A program made the position numbers and the translations under genes. 64,000 nucleotides of DNA from Lederbergia galactosidilytica (GTDB taxonomy: Bacteria; Bacillota; Bacilli; Bacillales; Bacillaceae_C). The DNA lies in contig NZ_JAGGKH010000005.1 of NCBI RefSeq assembly GCF_017873565.1, forward strand, positions 62,001 through 126,000, given 5' to 3'. This document shows positions 53,969 through 63,542 of this stretch, piece after piece (the stretch's first letter is position 1; every line of letters starts with the position of its first letter). Below the pieces are notes generated by a model. The model saw only the letters and a program-made list of their open reading frames with translations, ran no database searches and had not been told where the DNA came from.

Positions 53969-56194
53969 TTACATGGTTTCATGGAAAGTACGATTAATTA
54001 CATCGATTTGTTGTTCACGTGTTAGTTTTATAAAGTTAACGGCGTATCCTGATACCCGGATAGTTAATTGTGGGTATTGTTCAGGATGCTCCATCGCGTC
54101 TAGCAATGTGTCTCTGTTAAAGACATTAATATTTAAATGGTGACCTTTCTTAACCATGTATCCATCAAGAATGGCGGCAAGATTTGCGTTTCTTACTTTC
54201 TCATCTTTCCCCAGTGCTTTTGGAACGATAGAGAAAGTATTGGAAATGCCATCAAGTGCATAGTCATAAGGTAATTTAGCAACAGAGCTAAGAGATGCTA
54301 GGGCACCTTTTTGATCTCTTCCGTGCAGAGGATTTGCCCCAGGTGCAAATGGCTCTCCCTTCCGTCTCCCATCTGGTGTGTTTCCGGTTTTTTTGCCATA
54401 GACGACATTAGAAGTTATTGTTAGAACAGACAGAGTAGGAGTAGCTCCACGGTATGCTTGATGTTTCTGAAACTTGTTCATAAATGTTTTAACAACTTCA
54501 ATGGCGATATCATCGACTCGATCATCATTGTTTCCATATTTGGGGAAATCGCCCTCGATATCAAAATCGACGACAAGCCCATTTTCATCGCGAATTGTTT
54601 TTACCTTGGCGAATTTGATAGCACTTAAGGAATCAGCCACAACTGATAGTCCTGCAATTCCTCCAGCCATCGTTCTTAAGATATTTCGATCATGCAAAGC
54701 CATTTCAATCCGTTCGTAGCTGTATTTATCATGCATGTAATGAATCACATTCAATGTATTCATATATAGCTTTGCTAGCCAATCCATCATTTGATCAAAC
54801 TTCTTCACTACTTCATCAAATTGGAGATATTCTGTTGTAATCCGAGCAAATCCTGGCCCAACTTGGATCTTTTGCAGTTCATCAATTCCACCGTTAATAG
54901 CATAGAGTAGTGTTTTTGCTAAATTCACACGTGCACCGAAAAACTGCATTTGTTTTCCAATTCGCATCGCTGATACACAACAAGCAATTCCGTAGTCATC
55001 CCCGTATTGTTCTCGCATAATATCATCATTCTCATATTGAATAGAACTCGTTTGAATAGACATTTGCGCACAATAATCTTTAAATTCCTTAGGAAGTTTT
55101 GGAGACCATAGAACGGTTAAGTTTGGTTCAGGAGCAGGGCCAAGATTTTCTAATGTGTGTAAAAAGCGAAATGAGTTTTTCGTTACTAATGGTACCCCAT
55201 CAAGATTGATTCCACCAATCGATTCCGTCACCCATGTCGGGTCTCCACTGAATAGCTCATTATAATCAGGCGTTCTCGCAAATTTTACAAGTCTTAATTT
55301 CATTACAAAATGATCTACAAGCTCTTGGGCTTCTATTTCTGTCAATGTTCCATCACGCAAATCTCTTTCAATATAAATATCAAGAAATGTTGAGACACGT
55401 CCTAAGCTCATTGCAGCGCCATTTTGTTCCTTAATCGCGGCTAGATAGGCGAAATATAACCATTGAAACGCTTCTTGTGCATTATGAGCTGGCTCGGAAA
55501 TATTGAAGCCGTAACCTTGGGCCAATTCTTTTAATTCATGAAGTGCTCGTATTTGTTCGGCCAATTCCTCTCTATCACGAATAATTTCTTCTGTCATAGT
55601 TCCATCAAGAATCATTAAGTCTTTCTGTTTTTGTTGGATCAGGAAATCGACTCCATAAAGGGCAACCCGTCGATAATCCCCGATAATCCTTCCGCGACCA
55701 TAGGCATCTGGAAGGCCGGTAATAATTCCTGCTTTTCTAGCCAATCTCATTTCCGGAGTATAGGCATCAAATACACCTTGATTGTGGGTTTTTCTAAAGG
55801 TAGTGAAAATATCGTGGACTTCATCCGCCACCTTATAGCCGTAAGCTTCAGCAGCAGCTTCTGCCATTCGAATGCCACCAAATGGTTGAAGAGAACGTTT
55901 GAACGGTTGATCTGTTTGAAAGCCAACCACTTTTTCTGAGTCCTTGTTTAAATAGCCAGCTCCATGAGAGGTAATGGTTGATACAATATTAGTATCCATA
56001 TCCAAAACGCCGCCATTTTCTCTTTCTTGTTTGGTTAATTCCATAACCTGTTCCCAAAGAATTTCAGTTTCTTTTGTTGGCTTTGCTAGAAAATCACCAT
56101 TTCCTTCATATAAATTAAAATTAAGCATGATAAAATTACGAACATCCACTTCAGATTGCCAGGATCCTTCTACAAAGTTCTGCCACTGATTCAT
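53969..56194 (-). CDS. pflB: Pyruvate formate-lyase (formate acetyltransferase)
   Basis: This 741-residue glycyl-radical enzyme converts pyruvate and CoA to acetyl-CoA and formate in anaerobic fermentation. Active-site cysteines C405-C406 lie in [12 protein letters not shown] and the radical glycine G716 in [10 protein letters not shown]. The N-terminal segment [20 protein letters not shown] is typical. The gene is intact over 2.2 kb. Two Rex-like sites lie upstream, so it should be induced when NADH accumulates. Confidence 0.97.
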   Translation of the reverse strand: MNQWQNFVEGSWQSEVDVRNFIMLNFNLYEGNGDFLAKPTKETEILWEQVMELTKQERENGGVLDMDTNIVSTITSHGAGYLNKDSEKVVGFQTDQPFKRSLQPFGGIRMAEAAAEAYGYKVADEVHDIFTTFRKTHNQGVFDAYTPEMRLARKAGIITGLPDAYGRGRIIGDYRRVALYGVDFLIQQKQKDLMILDGTMTEEIIRDREELAEQIRALHELKELAQGYGFNISEPAHNAQEAFQWLYFAYLAAIKEQNGAAMSLGRVSTFLDIYIERDLRDGTLTEIEAQELVDHFVMKLRLVKFARTPDYNELFSGDPTWVTESIGGINLDGVPLVTKNSFRFLHTLENLGPAPEPNLTVLWSPKLPKEFKDYCAQMSIQTSSIQYENDDIMREQYGDDYGIACCVSAMRIGKQMQFFGARVNLAKTLLYAINGGIDELQKIQVGPGFARITTEYLQFDEVVKKFDQMMDWLAKLYMNTLNVIHYMHDKYSYERIEMALHDRNILRTMAGGIAGLSVVADSLSAIKFAKVKTIRDENGLVVDFDIEGDFPKYGNNDDRVDDIAIEVVKTFMNKFQKHQAYRGATPTLSVLTITSNVVYGKKTGNTPDGRRKGEPFAPGANPLHGRDQKGALASLSSVAKLPYDYALDGISNTFSIVPKALGKDEKVRNANLAAILDGYMVKKGHHLNINVFNRDTLLDAMEHPEQYPQLTIRVSGYAVNFIKLTREQQIDVINRTFHETM

Positions 56195-56217
56195 AAAAAG
56201 CCCCCCAAAAAAGTTAT

Positions 56218-56298
56218 TTGTGAATAATTGAGCAAGTGATGGTAAATAAATGTGAAATACTGATCATGAAACAACAATACTTGTGAAAAAATGAGCAA
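56218..56298 (-). promoter_or_regulatory. Two Rex-like sites upstream of pflB
   Basis: TTGTGAATAATTGAGCAA (56218-56235) and TTGTGAAAAAATGAGCAA (56281-56298) share one architecture. Each has a perfect TTGTGAA half of the Rex consensus TTGTGAANNNNTTCACAA and a degenerate second half. Rex, the NADH/NAD sensor, represses fermentation genes in Bacillus. Confidence 0.5.
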
Positions 56299-56452
56299 TA
56301 TTACAATTTAAATATACCATATTTTCATAAGGTTAGGAAAGGGCTATTTAACATTATTTAAAAAATTAGCGTTATTTTAACAAATCCTTGCGATATTATC
56401 TTGTAAACATAGTAACACTAAAAAAGAATAACAATAAAATGGCTACAAACTG

Positions 56453-56510
56453 TTTACTAATTTTTAATAAAGTAATATAATATACGAAAAGTTGCATTGG
56501 GGAAACTTAA
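56453..56510 (+). promoter_or_regulatory. Promoter with MntR operator
   Basis: TTTACT (56453-56458), a 17-base spacer and TATAAT (56476-56481) are followed by GTTGCATTGGGGAAACTT (56491-56508). This closely resembles the MntR boxes of B. subtilis mntA/mntH (TTTGCATGAGGGAAACTT as I recall). Manganese would repress the downstream operon. Confidence 0.8.
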
Positions 56511-56564
56511 ATTACCTAAGTAAATTAATATAGCTATACACAATATAATTAGGGGTGGGAAATC

Positions 56565-57308
56565 GTGAGTGGAGAAATATCTGTAAATAATCTAAGCGTA
56601 TCCTATGCGGATAAAAAAGTGATTAAAAATGTAAGTTTCTCTTTTCATACAGGTAAATTAATTGGAATTATTGGTCCAAATGGAGCTGGGAAGTCAACGA
56701 TGATGAAGGCTGCATTGGGACTTATCTCAAGAGATTCCGGCTCGGTTACATTTGAAGGGAAGTCGCTAGAAAATGTGAGGAAAAAGATTGCGTACGTACC
56801 GCAACGCTCAAATATTGATTGGGACTTCCCGATTATTGTTCAAGATACAGTACTCCTTGGAACTTATCCAAAGCTGGGCGTATTTAAACGGCCATCAAAA
56901 AAGGAAAAGCAATGGGCAAAGGAATGCCTCAAGAAGGTGGGGATGACTGATTTTGCCAAACGCCAAATTGGGGAACTATCTGGCGGTCAACAGCAGCGTG
57001 TGTTTCTTGCTCGAGCGCTTGCTCAAGAGGCCGAATACTTTTTTTTAGATGAACCCTTTGTAGGGATTGATGTATCAAGTGAAAAAGTAATTATTGATAT
57101 TTTGAAAGAACTGAAAGAAGCTGGAAAAACAATTTTTGTTGTCCATCATGATTTAGGGAAAGTGGAAGCTTATTTTGATGACTTGATATTGCTTAATGGA
57201 GAACTAGTTGGTGCCGGACCTGTTTGTGAGGTGTTTTGTAACGAAAAAATTCAACAGGCTTATCAAACTCCACATGTATTATTGACAGGTTTGGGGGTAG
57301 GAGTTTAA
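56565..57308 (+). CDS. mntB: Manganese ABC transporter ATPase
   Basis: This 247-residue ATPase has Walker A GPNGAGKST (about 37-45), the Q-loop YVPQR, the signature LSGGQQQRVFLARALAQ, Walker B YFFLDEPFVGID and an HHD H-loop, as in MntB/ZnuC. The start is GTG behind GGGGTGGG. Its stop overlaps the permease start as TAATG. The MntR-type operator upstream favours manganese over zinc. Confidence 0.9.
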   Translation: MSGEISVNNLSVSYADKKVIKNVSFSFHTGKLIGIIGPNGAGKSTMMKAALGLISRDSGSVTFEGKSLENVRKKIAYVPQRSNIDWDFPIIVQDTVLLGTYPKLGVFKRPSKKEKQWAKECLKKVGMTDFAKRQIGELSGGQQQRVFLARALAQEAEYFFLDEPFVGIDVSSEKVIIDILKELKEAGKTIFVVHHDLGKVEAYFDDLILLNGELVGAGPVCEVFCNEKIQQAYQTPHVLLTGLGVGV

Positions 57309-58147
57309 TGGAATTTATATCCGACTTAATGAATTATGCGTTTCTACAAAAGGCATTTGTTACTTCAATTGTTGTAGGGATTATCTGTGGAGTAATTGGA
57401 AGCTTTATTGTTTTAAGAGGAATGGCATTAATGGGAGATGCAATTTCCCATGCGGTGCTACCAGGTGTGGCCATTTCTTACATTCTGGGAATTAACTATT
57501 TCTATGGTGCAGTCGTGGTCGGAGTATTAACATCTCTTGGGATTGGTGCCATTAGCCAAAATAGTCGAATTAAAAATGATTCATCTATCGGAATCGTTTT
57601 TTCCGCGGCATTTGCACTTGGAATCATTATGATTACTTTAGCGAAAAGTGCTACAGATCTAACACAAATTTTGTTTGGAAATATTCTGGCCGTAAGAGCA
57701 TCTGACATGTGGCTTACGATGATTGTTGGGGCTATTGTCATCTTAACAGTTGTTGTTTTTTACAAGGAGTTACTTATTACAAGCTTTGATGAAACAATGG
57801 CGGCGGCATATGGCTTGAAAACGCGGATGATTCATTACGGAATCATGGTTTTATTAACACTTGTTACAGTTGCTTCACTGCAAACGGTGGGAGTTATTTT
57901 GGTTGTTTCTATGTTGATCACCCCAGCATCAAGTGCTTATTTATTAACAAATCGGTTATCAACAATGATTTGGCTTGCTTCGCTTTTTGGTGCCATTTCT
58001 GCAGTACTAGGTCTTTACATTAGCTTTGAACTTAATCTCCCATCAGGCCCAGTCATTGCTCTAGTAGCAACGGCCATCTTTGTTGTGATATTTATACTTT
58101 CAAATTTACTTAGTCAATATAAAAGGCGTTTAGTTGTCGGTAAATAA
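57308..58147 (+). CDS. mntC: Manganese ABC transporter permease
   Basis: This 279-residue permease of the ABC-3 family has eight or nine helices, with VLRGMALMGDAISHAVLPGV near the N-terminus (including the conserved GD.ISH metal-path residues) and VGVILVVSMLITPASSAYLL near the C-terminus. It is translationally coupled to the ATPase. B. subtilis has two permeases (mntC, mntD); only one is present here. Confidence 0.9.
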   Translation: MEFISDLMNYAFLQKAFVTSIVVGIICGVIGSFIVLRGMALMGDAISHAVLPGVAISYILGINYFYGAVVVGVLTSLGIGAISQNSRIKNDSSIGIVFSAAFALGIIMITLAKSATDLTQILFGNILAVRASDMWLTMIVGAIVILTVVVFYKELLITSFDETMAAAYGLKTRMIHYGIMVLLTLVTVASLQTVGVILVVSMLITPASSAYLLTNRLSTMIWLASLFGAISAVLGLYISFELNLPSGPVIALVATAIFVVIFILSNLLSQYKRRLVVGK

Positions 58148-58300
58148 TGCAGTGCATAAATTGGAACTAAATTCATAATGAATTTCTCGGTAGAGCAAAA
58201 AAGATAGGAACTTAGCTGTCTTTTACAAGGATAGGAATGCGCAAATTAGGCTAATGTTGGACCAAGCTTAAGTAGTGGGGGGCTGAGGTCAAATAAGTGG

Positions 58301-58332
58301 AAATCTTGAGGAAAAGAACTCCCTTAAGATTT
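58301..58332 (+). other. Hairpin between metal permease and binding-protein genes
   Basis: AAATCTTGAGG pairs with CCCTTAAGATTT around nine bases (11 bp with one wobble). There is no T tract. It may stabilise or process the mRNA between mntC and mntA. Confidence 0.5.
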
Positions 58333-58438
58333 AAGGACATTTGCTCATTGCCTCTAAGCACTGCCTTCCGTTTTTTCTTAAGTCATGTGCCATTTAGAAT
58401 ACAGACTAAATAATAGAAAAAAAGGAGTAATGTGTAAA

Positions 58439-59377
58439 ATGAAAAAGTCTTTTTTAGGTACAATTTTGCTGGGTATGATGATCGTTTTATTAGGTGCGTG
58501 TGGAGGAAAGGGGGAGAATGCAAGTGGAAGTGAGGATAAGCTTAAGGTGGTCACTTCCTTTACAATCATTGCGGATATGGCAAAAGAAATTGGCGGCGAT
58601 GATGTCGAAATTCATAACCTTGTCCCCACAGGTACAGATCCCCATGAATATGAGCCATTACCAGAAGATATCAAAAAGGCGACAGACGCAGATGTTCTCT
58701 TCTTTAATGGATTAAATTTAGAGGGTGGTAAAGCGGGTTGGTTCTTTAAAATGATTGATTCTGTAGGACAGAAAGATGAGAATATTTACAGTTTAACAGA
58801 GCGAGTGGAGCCAATGTATCTTGCCGGGGAAGATGGAAAAGATGAAGAAATCAATCCACATGCCTTTATTGACCCTGCAGTTGGTATTTTAATGGCTGAG
58901 GATATGCGGGATGCGCTTATGCAAGTAGATCCCGATCGTAAAGCCGATTATAAGGAAAGAGGAGACAAATATGTAGAAAGGCTTGAGGAAATCAATCAAG
59001 AATACGAGGAGAAGCTTGGAGCTCTCCCGGAAGAAGATAAGATACTTGTGACAAGTGAACGAGCCTTTCAGTATTTGGCAAATCATTTTGGGTTAAAAGA
59101 AGCTTTTATTTGGGAAATTGATACAGAAGAAAATGGATCGCCGGAGCAAATTAAAAATTTAGTTACTTATATCAAACAATATGATGTGCCTACTTTATTT
59201 GTAGAATCTAATGTTGATACGCGACCAATGGAGACTGTTTCCTCTGAGACAGATGTTCCAATTTATGAAAAGCCTATTTATTCAGATGAGATTGGAAAGC
59301 CAGGTGAAGAAGTGGATACGTATGTGAAATACTTAAATTATAATATTAAAATCTTAACAGATGGCTTAACAAAATAA
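58439..59377 (+). CDS. mntA: Manganese ABC transporter, substrate-binding lipoprotein
   Basis: This 312-residue cluster-A-I metal-binding lipoprotein has a signal ending VLLGAC, then LKVVTSFTIIADMAKEIGGD. The metal ligands fall in PTGTDPHEYEP, INPHAFIDP and the C-terminal Glu/Asp segment KPIYSDEIGKPG. There is no His-rich loop of zinc-type ZnuA, which favours manganese. The start at 58439 is chosen for its 11-base distance from AAGGAG; the in-frame ATG at 58430 is too close. A 291-base gap separates it from the permease. Confidence 0.9.
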   Translation: MKKSFLGTILLGMMIVLLGACGGKGENASGSEDKLKVVTSFTIIADMAKEIGGDDVEIHNLVPTGTDPHEYEPLPEDIKKATDADVLFFNGLNLEGGKAGWFFKMIDSVGQKDENIYSLTERVEPMYLAGEDGKDEEINPHAFIDPAVGILMAEDMRDALMQVDPDRKADYKERGDKYVERLEEINQEYEEKLGALPEEDKILVTSERAFQYLANHFGLKEAFIWEIDTEENGSPEQIKNLVTYIKQYDVPTLFVESNVDTRPMETVSSETDVPIYEKPIYSDEIGKPGEEVDTYVKYLNYNIKILTDGLTK

Positions 59378-59424
59378 AAAATTATGCAAATAGAGGTAGA
59401 GAAATCCTTAAACGGATTACATTA

Positions 59425-59471
59425 ATTACATACACAGGATCGTAATTGATCTTGCTGAACTTGTATGTAAT
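59425..59471 (+). other. Hairpin after mntA
   Basis: ATTACATACA and TGTATGTAAT (10 bp) enclose an inner GATC-GTAATT-GATC. No T tract follows. Confidence 0.5.
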
Positions 59472-59556
59472 GAAAGAATAGGGTATTGAAGAGGCACATC
59501 TATGGGGCCTTAGAAATATATTATTGAGAAGATCTATGATGGACTAAAATTATCGG

Positions 59557-59596
59557 AAAACAGCTTACTTTGTAAAAAGATAAGCTGTTTTTTATA
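59557..59596 (+). terminator. Intrinsic terminator downstream of mntA
   Basis: AAAACAGCTTA pairs with TAAGCTGTTTT (11 bp) and TTTATATTG follows. The rest of 59597-59936 shows no supported gene. Confidence 0.88.
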
Positions 59597-59936
59597 TTGT
59601 CGAGTTCTAGTGCTTCGTCTCGCTTTAGATCAAAGGAGTCCAAGGAAAGAGAGGGCTCTTTTGTATTATGCCATTTATTTTATTTATCTAGTCCACAAAC
59701 CTAAATGTTTGTCTCTGATTTGGCAGTTAAGCTTTAAGTTAGGCTGTGGAGCTATATTACGCGAGTGGGGAAATTTGCAATATAAGTCCACGCCGTCAAA
59801 GGGGTAAGTATAAGCAAGGGAGGATGTAGTCATATTAGTAACCTTCCCAATGGTCATAAAATTTATCTATTGTTGAAGGAAGTATGTATATCTACACAAC
59901 CTTTTTATAATGAAACTTCGCTTGTTTCTTCACGAT

Positions 59937-60617
59937 TTATTCAGTATCTATCAGAAATTCCTCGATTTCTTTTGAAAAAACACGGTGATTTTTATCAAAA
60001 TAATTTTCACCATTGAAATATATCGCATGTTTTTCCGCAATGGGAGAAGTTGAATACAAAATTAAAGTAAATGCTTTTGCATGGGGGTCATCTTCCTGGT
60101 AAACGACAGTCTCATTTATTTCATTTGATTGTAAAATGGTTACCAATGTTTGTAATTCTTCGTTTTTCTCAATTAACTTTTTAAAGAGAAATTGATTGTA
60201 ATCAACCTCTTCATAAACTTCTATCTTTTTAAAAGATAGTGGATCGATCTGTTCTAGCATACGTATATCTGGCACATAGCCCTCCTTTGCATAAATCTTA
60301 TAGCCATTAATTTTATTAGTATCTTTTACTGCAATAAGATAGGAATGATTAATGACAGAGTAAAGTTTTGTCCCTGTTTTTAAGTAAGCTGCATCACCAT
60401 TTTTAGGGGCATATTTAACATTTGTGACATGGTCTTTTAGTGTCTTTTTAATTTCCCCAATGGGCTCTCCGATAAAATTTGGATCTGATACTTCGACATG
60501 ATGACTTACCAGATATTGATCACCTTGAAATTCTATAAAATCTGTCCACTCAATATTTGACTCAGAGCAACCCGTTAAAAATATGAGGATCGTGAATATG
60601 AACCATATCTTCTTCAT
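59937..60617 (-). CDS. Hypothetical lipoprotein
   Basis: This 226-residue lipoprotein has a short signal peptide, MKKIWFIFTILIFLTGC, giving lipid Cys17. The mature part is acidic and mixed alpha/beta, with FIGEPIGEIKKTLKDHVTNV and AAYLKTGTKLYSVINHSYLI. I do not recognise the family. The start at 60617 is used because AGGAGGAG lies 10-12 bases upstream; 24 further open codons lack support. It is monocistronic and divergent from the DUF2521 gene. Confidence 0.75.
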   Translation of the reverse strand: MKKIWFIFTILIFLTGCSESNIEWTDFIEFQGDQYLVSHHVEVSDPNFIGEPIGEIKKTLKDHVTNVKYAPKNGDAAYLKTGTKLYSVINHSYLIAVKDTNKINGYKIYAKEGYVPDIRMLEQIDPLSFKKIEVYEEVDYNQFLFKKLIEKNEELQTLVTILQSNEINETVVYQEDDPHAKAFTLILYSTSPIAEKHAIYFNGENYFDKNHRVFSKEIEEFLIDTE

Positions 60618-60760
60618 AGGCAATTCTCCTCCTATTATATAGACGTTTATTTTAAGCAAATGTTTCAGATAAATGGAAAAAAACTGCACTTTTTTTTATA
60701 ACCTCTTATGCATGACTTTTATTCGAACGTCGAGACTAGGAATAGGAGGCTGAAAACAAC

Positions 60761-61198
60761 ATGAATAACGTCGCATCTTTTTCAGAGAAAAGACGAGAAA
60801 AACAGTTAACATATGAAAGGAAATTATTGCGTAATCTTTCCATAGATGAATTAAGGAAAAGTGTTCTTCGTCACATGAAGACGGTTGGGGTCGGAATATT
60901 TGGTGAGGATGGCTTGGAAGAGGCATGCTTTGATATTGCGATTGAGGCTTATTTAAATGGAGGAGAATATAGTCGCTTCATTCTCTACGGGGAGACACTG
61001 GAAATGATTAAAGAACGATGTTATGAAGATCGTTCACATTTCATCAACACCTTATATAACTTCTGGCTTTACTGGGATTATGGGCAAAAGCTTATTGAGG
61101 AAAAGCCTACTTATGAAGCTTGTGAAATATTTGTTAATCATTGGTGGAGTAGGGGATTTAAAGAGGGAGAACAGCGATATAAACTTCGACTTCATTAA
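60761..61198 (+). CDS. ybaK: DUF2521 family protein (YbaK)
   Basis: This 145-residue cytoplasmic protein resembles B. subtilis YbaK (147): SFSEKRREKQLTYERKLLRN, MKTVGVGIFGEDGLEEACFD and FVNHWWSRGFKEGEQRYKLR. The gene order ybaK-cwlD-salA-gerD is the same as in B. subtilis, which supports the call. AGGAGG precedes the ATG. The function is unknown. A MITE-like element separates it from cwlD. Confidence 0.85.
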   Translation: MNNVASFSEKRREKQLTYERKLLRNLSIDELRKSVLRHMKTVGVGIFGEDGLEEACFDIAIEAYLNGGEYSRFILYGETLEMIKERCYEDRSHFINTLYNFWLYWDYGQKLIEEKPTYEACEIFVNHWWSRGFKEGEQRYKLRLH

Positions 61199-61237
61199 CA
61201 GTTCTAAAAAGGATTCTTGTCCCATAAATTTAAAAGA

Positions 61238-61480
61238 GGTTGTTCAAAAAGTCCGATATTATTGGCATATTGGAATTACTCCATGGAGAGAGTGGCTGTT
61301 AAAACACAATAGACAATTGTAACAGAACAGTGTTGCTACATTCTGTAAAAGTTTTATCTTGGGTGAATAGATTGCTGTGTGGAACTCGGAAACAGCAGGA
61401 TTTTCCTTATGCTCCAAATGATGACTAGTTAGGCCATTGATGCCAGTGTTTTTAAGTTGCTCGGTCCTTTTTGAACACGC
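61238..61480. repeat. MITE-like element between ybaK and cwlD, about 243 bp
   Basis: The ends are inverted: GGTTGTTCAAAAAGTCCGA on the left and TCGGTCCTTTTTGAACACGC on the right (reverse complement GCGTGTTCAAAAAGGACCGA), 16 or more matches with one indel. Inside is no transposase; one short frame ends WHIGITPWREWLLKHNRQL. This fits a small non-autonomous transposon-like repeat. Confidence 0.5.
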
Positions 61481-61511
61481 ACGATAAGAAAGTATAAAGG
61501 GGATTTCGGGG

Positions 61512-62228
61512 ATGAGAAAAGGCGTAAAAATAATCATATTTATTATTGGGGCGGCAGTGTTATTTCTCTTATTGCAATATAAGTTTATACCGAGAGATTC
61601 CTTTGATGCTTGGAATCTTCCCTTATCTGGAAAGATTATATATTTAGATCCAGGCCATGGGGGTCCTGATGGGGGAGCAGGAGATTCTGAAGCATTAGAA
61701 AAGGATATAGCATTAGAGGTTTCACGGAAACTGCGTGATTACTTACAGGAACAGGGAGCCCTCGTATTAATGACAAGAGAAACAGATAAAGACCTAGCTG
61801 GCGATGTTAGAGGGTATAGCCGAAGAAAAAGGGCGGATTTGCATAAAAGAGTGGAGCTCGTAAATGAGTCTGATGCGGATCTTGTCATTAGTATTCATCT
61901 AAATGCTATCCCATCTCCACGTTGGAGCGGTGCTCAAACCTTTTATATGCCACATTATGCAGCGAATAAACGGGCTGCGACATTTATTCAAGCTGAATTG
62001 GTTGAGACTTTAGAGAATACGAACCGGAAAGCAAAAGTTATTGAAAATGTTTATTTATTAAAAAAATCTAAGAAGCCAAGTGCATTAGTAGAAATTGGCT
62101 TTTTGTCTAACCCGACTGAACGAGAAAACTTACTTTTAGATTCTTATCAAGATAAAGTAGCCTTTTCAATTTATAAAGGCATTACCCGTTATTTTACGGA
62201 AGAACCTTCCCTTGAACTAGAAGAATAA
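61512..62228 (+). CDS. cwlD: N-acetylmuramoyl-L-alanine amidase CwlD (spore cortex)
   Basis: This 238-residue exported amidase_3 enzyme with an N-terminal membrane anchor makes muramic-delta-lactam in the spore cortex together with PdaA, marking it for germination enzymes. Zinc ligands fall in LDPGHGGPDGG, the Glu of SEALEKDIALEVS and the His of VISIHLNAI; the catalytic Glu is in ALVEIGFLSNPTE. Length equals B. subtilis CwlD (237). A GGGGATTTCGGGG ribosome region precedes the ATG. Expected to be under sporulation sigma factors. Confidence 0.95.
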   Translation: MRKGVKIIIFIIGAAVLFLLLQYKFIPRDSFDAWNLPLSGKIIYLDPGHGGPDGGAGDSEALEKDIALEVSRKLRDYLQEQGALVLMTRETDKDLAGDVRGYSRRKRADLHKRVELVNESDADLVISIHLNAIPSPRWSGAQTFYMPHYAANKRAATFIQAELVETLENTNRKAKVIENVYLLKKSKKPSALVEIGFLSNPTERENLLLDSYQDKVAFSIYKGITRYFTEEPSLELEE

Positions 62229-62353
62229 TTATAGGAGTATGAATTGGCACCTTTCATTCATTTCTTTCCACTTAAGCGTATAACATTCTGATAAAAGTGA
62301 AGTATGTTATACTGGGGATAGAAAGCGAATCCACAAAAAGGAAGGTGCCAACT

Positions 62354-63415
62354 TTGGTTACGAAAGAGCAAGCTATTGAGATATTGAACAAAATGGAAGA
62401 TCCATTACTACATAAAACGCTTGAAGAGACAAACGGAATTCTTGAGGTGAAAATTAAGGAAGAAAAGTCTCATATTAGTGTAAAAATCGCGCTTGCTAAG
62501 ACAGGAACTCCCGAACAGTTACAGTTTCAAATGAAAATTGTCGAAGCCTTAAAAGAAGCGGGGGCAGCGAGTGTTGGAATTCGTTTTGACCAATTATCTG
62601 AGGAAGAATTGGACAAGCATCGAGCTGCTGGGTCTATTCCAGGGGAAGAACCTGGGGGACTGTTGTCACCCAATAGTTCTACAACCTTTATTGCTATTGC
62701 CAGTGGGAAAGGTGGGGTTGGGAAATCAACCGTTTCTGTCAATTTAGCAGTTGCTTTAGCCCGCCTTGGAAAAAAAGTTGGCTTAATTGATGCAGATATT
62801 TATGGCTTCAGTGTGCCAGATATGATGGGAATTGAGGATCGGCCGAAATTAAAAGGCGATCGAATTTTACCTGTTGAACGCTTTGGAGTTAAAGTCATTT
62901 CGATGGGCTTCTTTGTAGAAGACAACGCTCCTGTTATTTGGCGTGGTCCGATGTTAGGAAAGATGTTAAATAACTTTTTTAGTGAGGTTGAATGGGGAGA
63001 TCTTGATTATTTACTATTAGATTTGCCACCTGGAACAGGGGATATGGCTTTAGATGTTCATAGTATTTTACCAAGCTGTAAAGAGATTATTGTCACAACA
63101 CCACATCCTACAGCAGCATTTGTTGCCGCAAGAGCCGGTGCTATGGCCTTAAGAACAAATCATGAAATTCTCGGAGTCATTGAAAATATGGCATACTTCG
63201 AAAGTAAAGTTACTGGTGAGAAGGAATATGTCTTTGGTAAAGGTGGGGGAGATAAGCTAGCGGAGGAATTAAAAACTGAGCTTCTCGGAAGACTTCCATT
63301 ACAACAGCCAGATTGGAATGAGGAAGAATTTGCTCCTTCTATATATGCAGAAGATCACCGAATTGGAAGAATTTATCGTGAAGTAGCTGAAAAAGTCGCG
63401 GATATTTTAGGATAA
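62354..63415 (+). CDS. salA: Mrp/NBP35-type P-loop ATPase SalA
   Basis: This 353-residue protein has an N-terminal DUF59/MIP18 domain (about 1-80), then a P-loop ATPase with ASGKGGVGKSTVSVNLAVAL (deviant Walker A), LLLDLPPGTGDMALD and VTTPHPTAAFVAARAGAMAL. SalA of B. subtilis (352 residues) is the same family; Mrp proteins are iron-sulfur carriers, and SalA also regulates scoC. The start is TTG at 62354, with AAGGAAGG 7 bases upstream; the frame extends 19 codons further without a ribosome site. It converges with gerD. Confidence 0.93.
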   Translation: MVTKEQAIEILNKMEDPLLHKTLEETNGILEVKIKEEKSHISVKIALAKTGTPEQLQFQMKIVEALKEAGAASVGIRFDQLSEEELDKHRAAGSIPGEEPGGLLSPNSSTTFIAIASGKGGVGKSTVSVNLAVALARLGKKVGLIDADIYGFSVPDMMGIEDRPKLKGDRILPVERFGVKVISMGFFVEDNAPVIWRGPMLGKMLNNFFSEVEWGDLDYLLLDLPPGTGDMALDVHSILPSCKEIIVTTPHPTAAFVAARAGAMALRTNHEILGVIENMAYFESKVTGEKEYVFGKGGGDKLAEELKTELLGRLPLQQPDWNEEEFAPSIYAEDHRIGRIYREVAEKVADILG

Positions 63416-63463
63416 ACTTCCCCTTGCCGTTAAGCTATTATTTGTTTGTCAGTTGAAAAGTTC

Positions 63464-63510
63464 AGCCCCTAATGCCCTTGTTAGATAAGGATAAATTAGG
63501 GGCTTTGGCA
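63464..63510. terminator. Terminator between salA and gerD
   Basis: AGCCCCTAAT and ATTAGGGGCT form a 10-bp stem with a 21-base loop; TTTGGCATTTT lies on the right side. Confidence 0.85.
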
Positions 63511-63542
63511 TTTTATGAGTGTAGAAAAAGGGAGTAAGATTT

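Noticed and set aside
59610-59807. 65-codon frame after mntA terminator
   Set aside because: No ribosome binding site, no family and composition unlike neighbouring genes.
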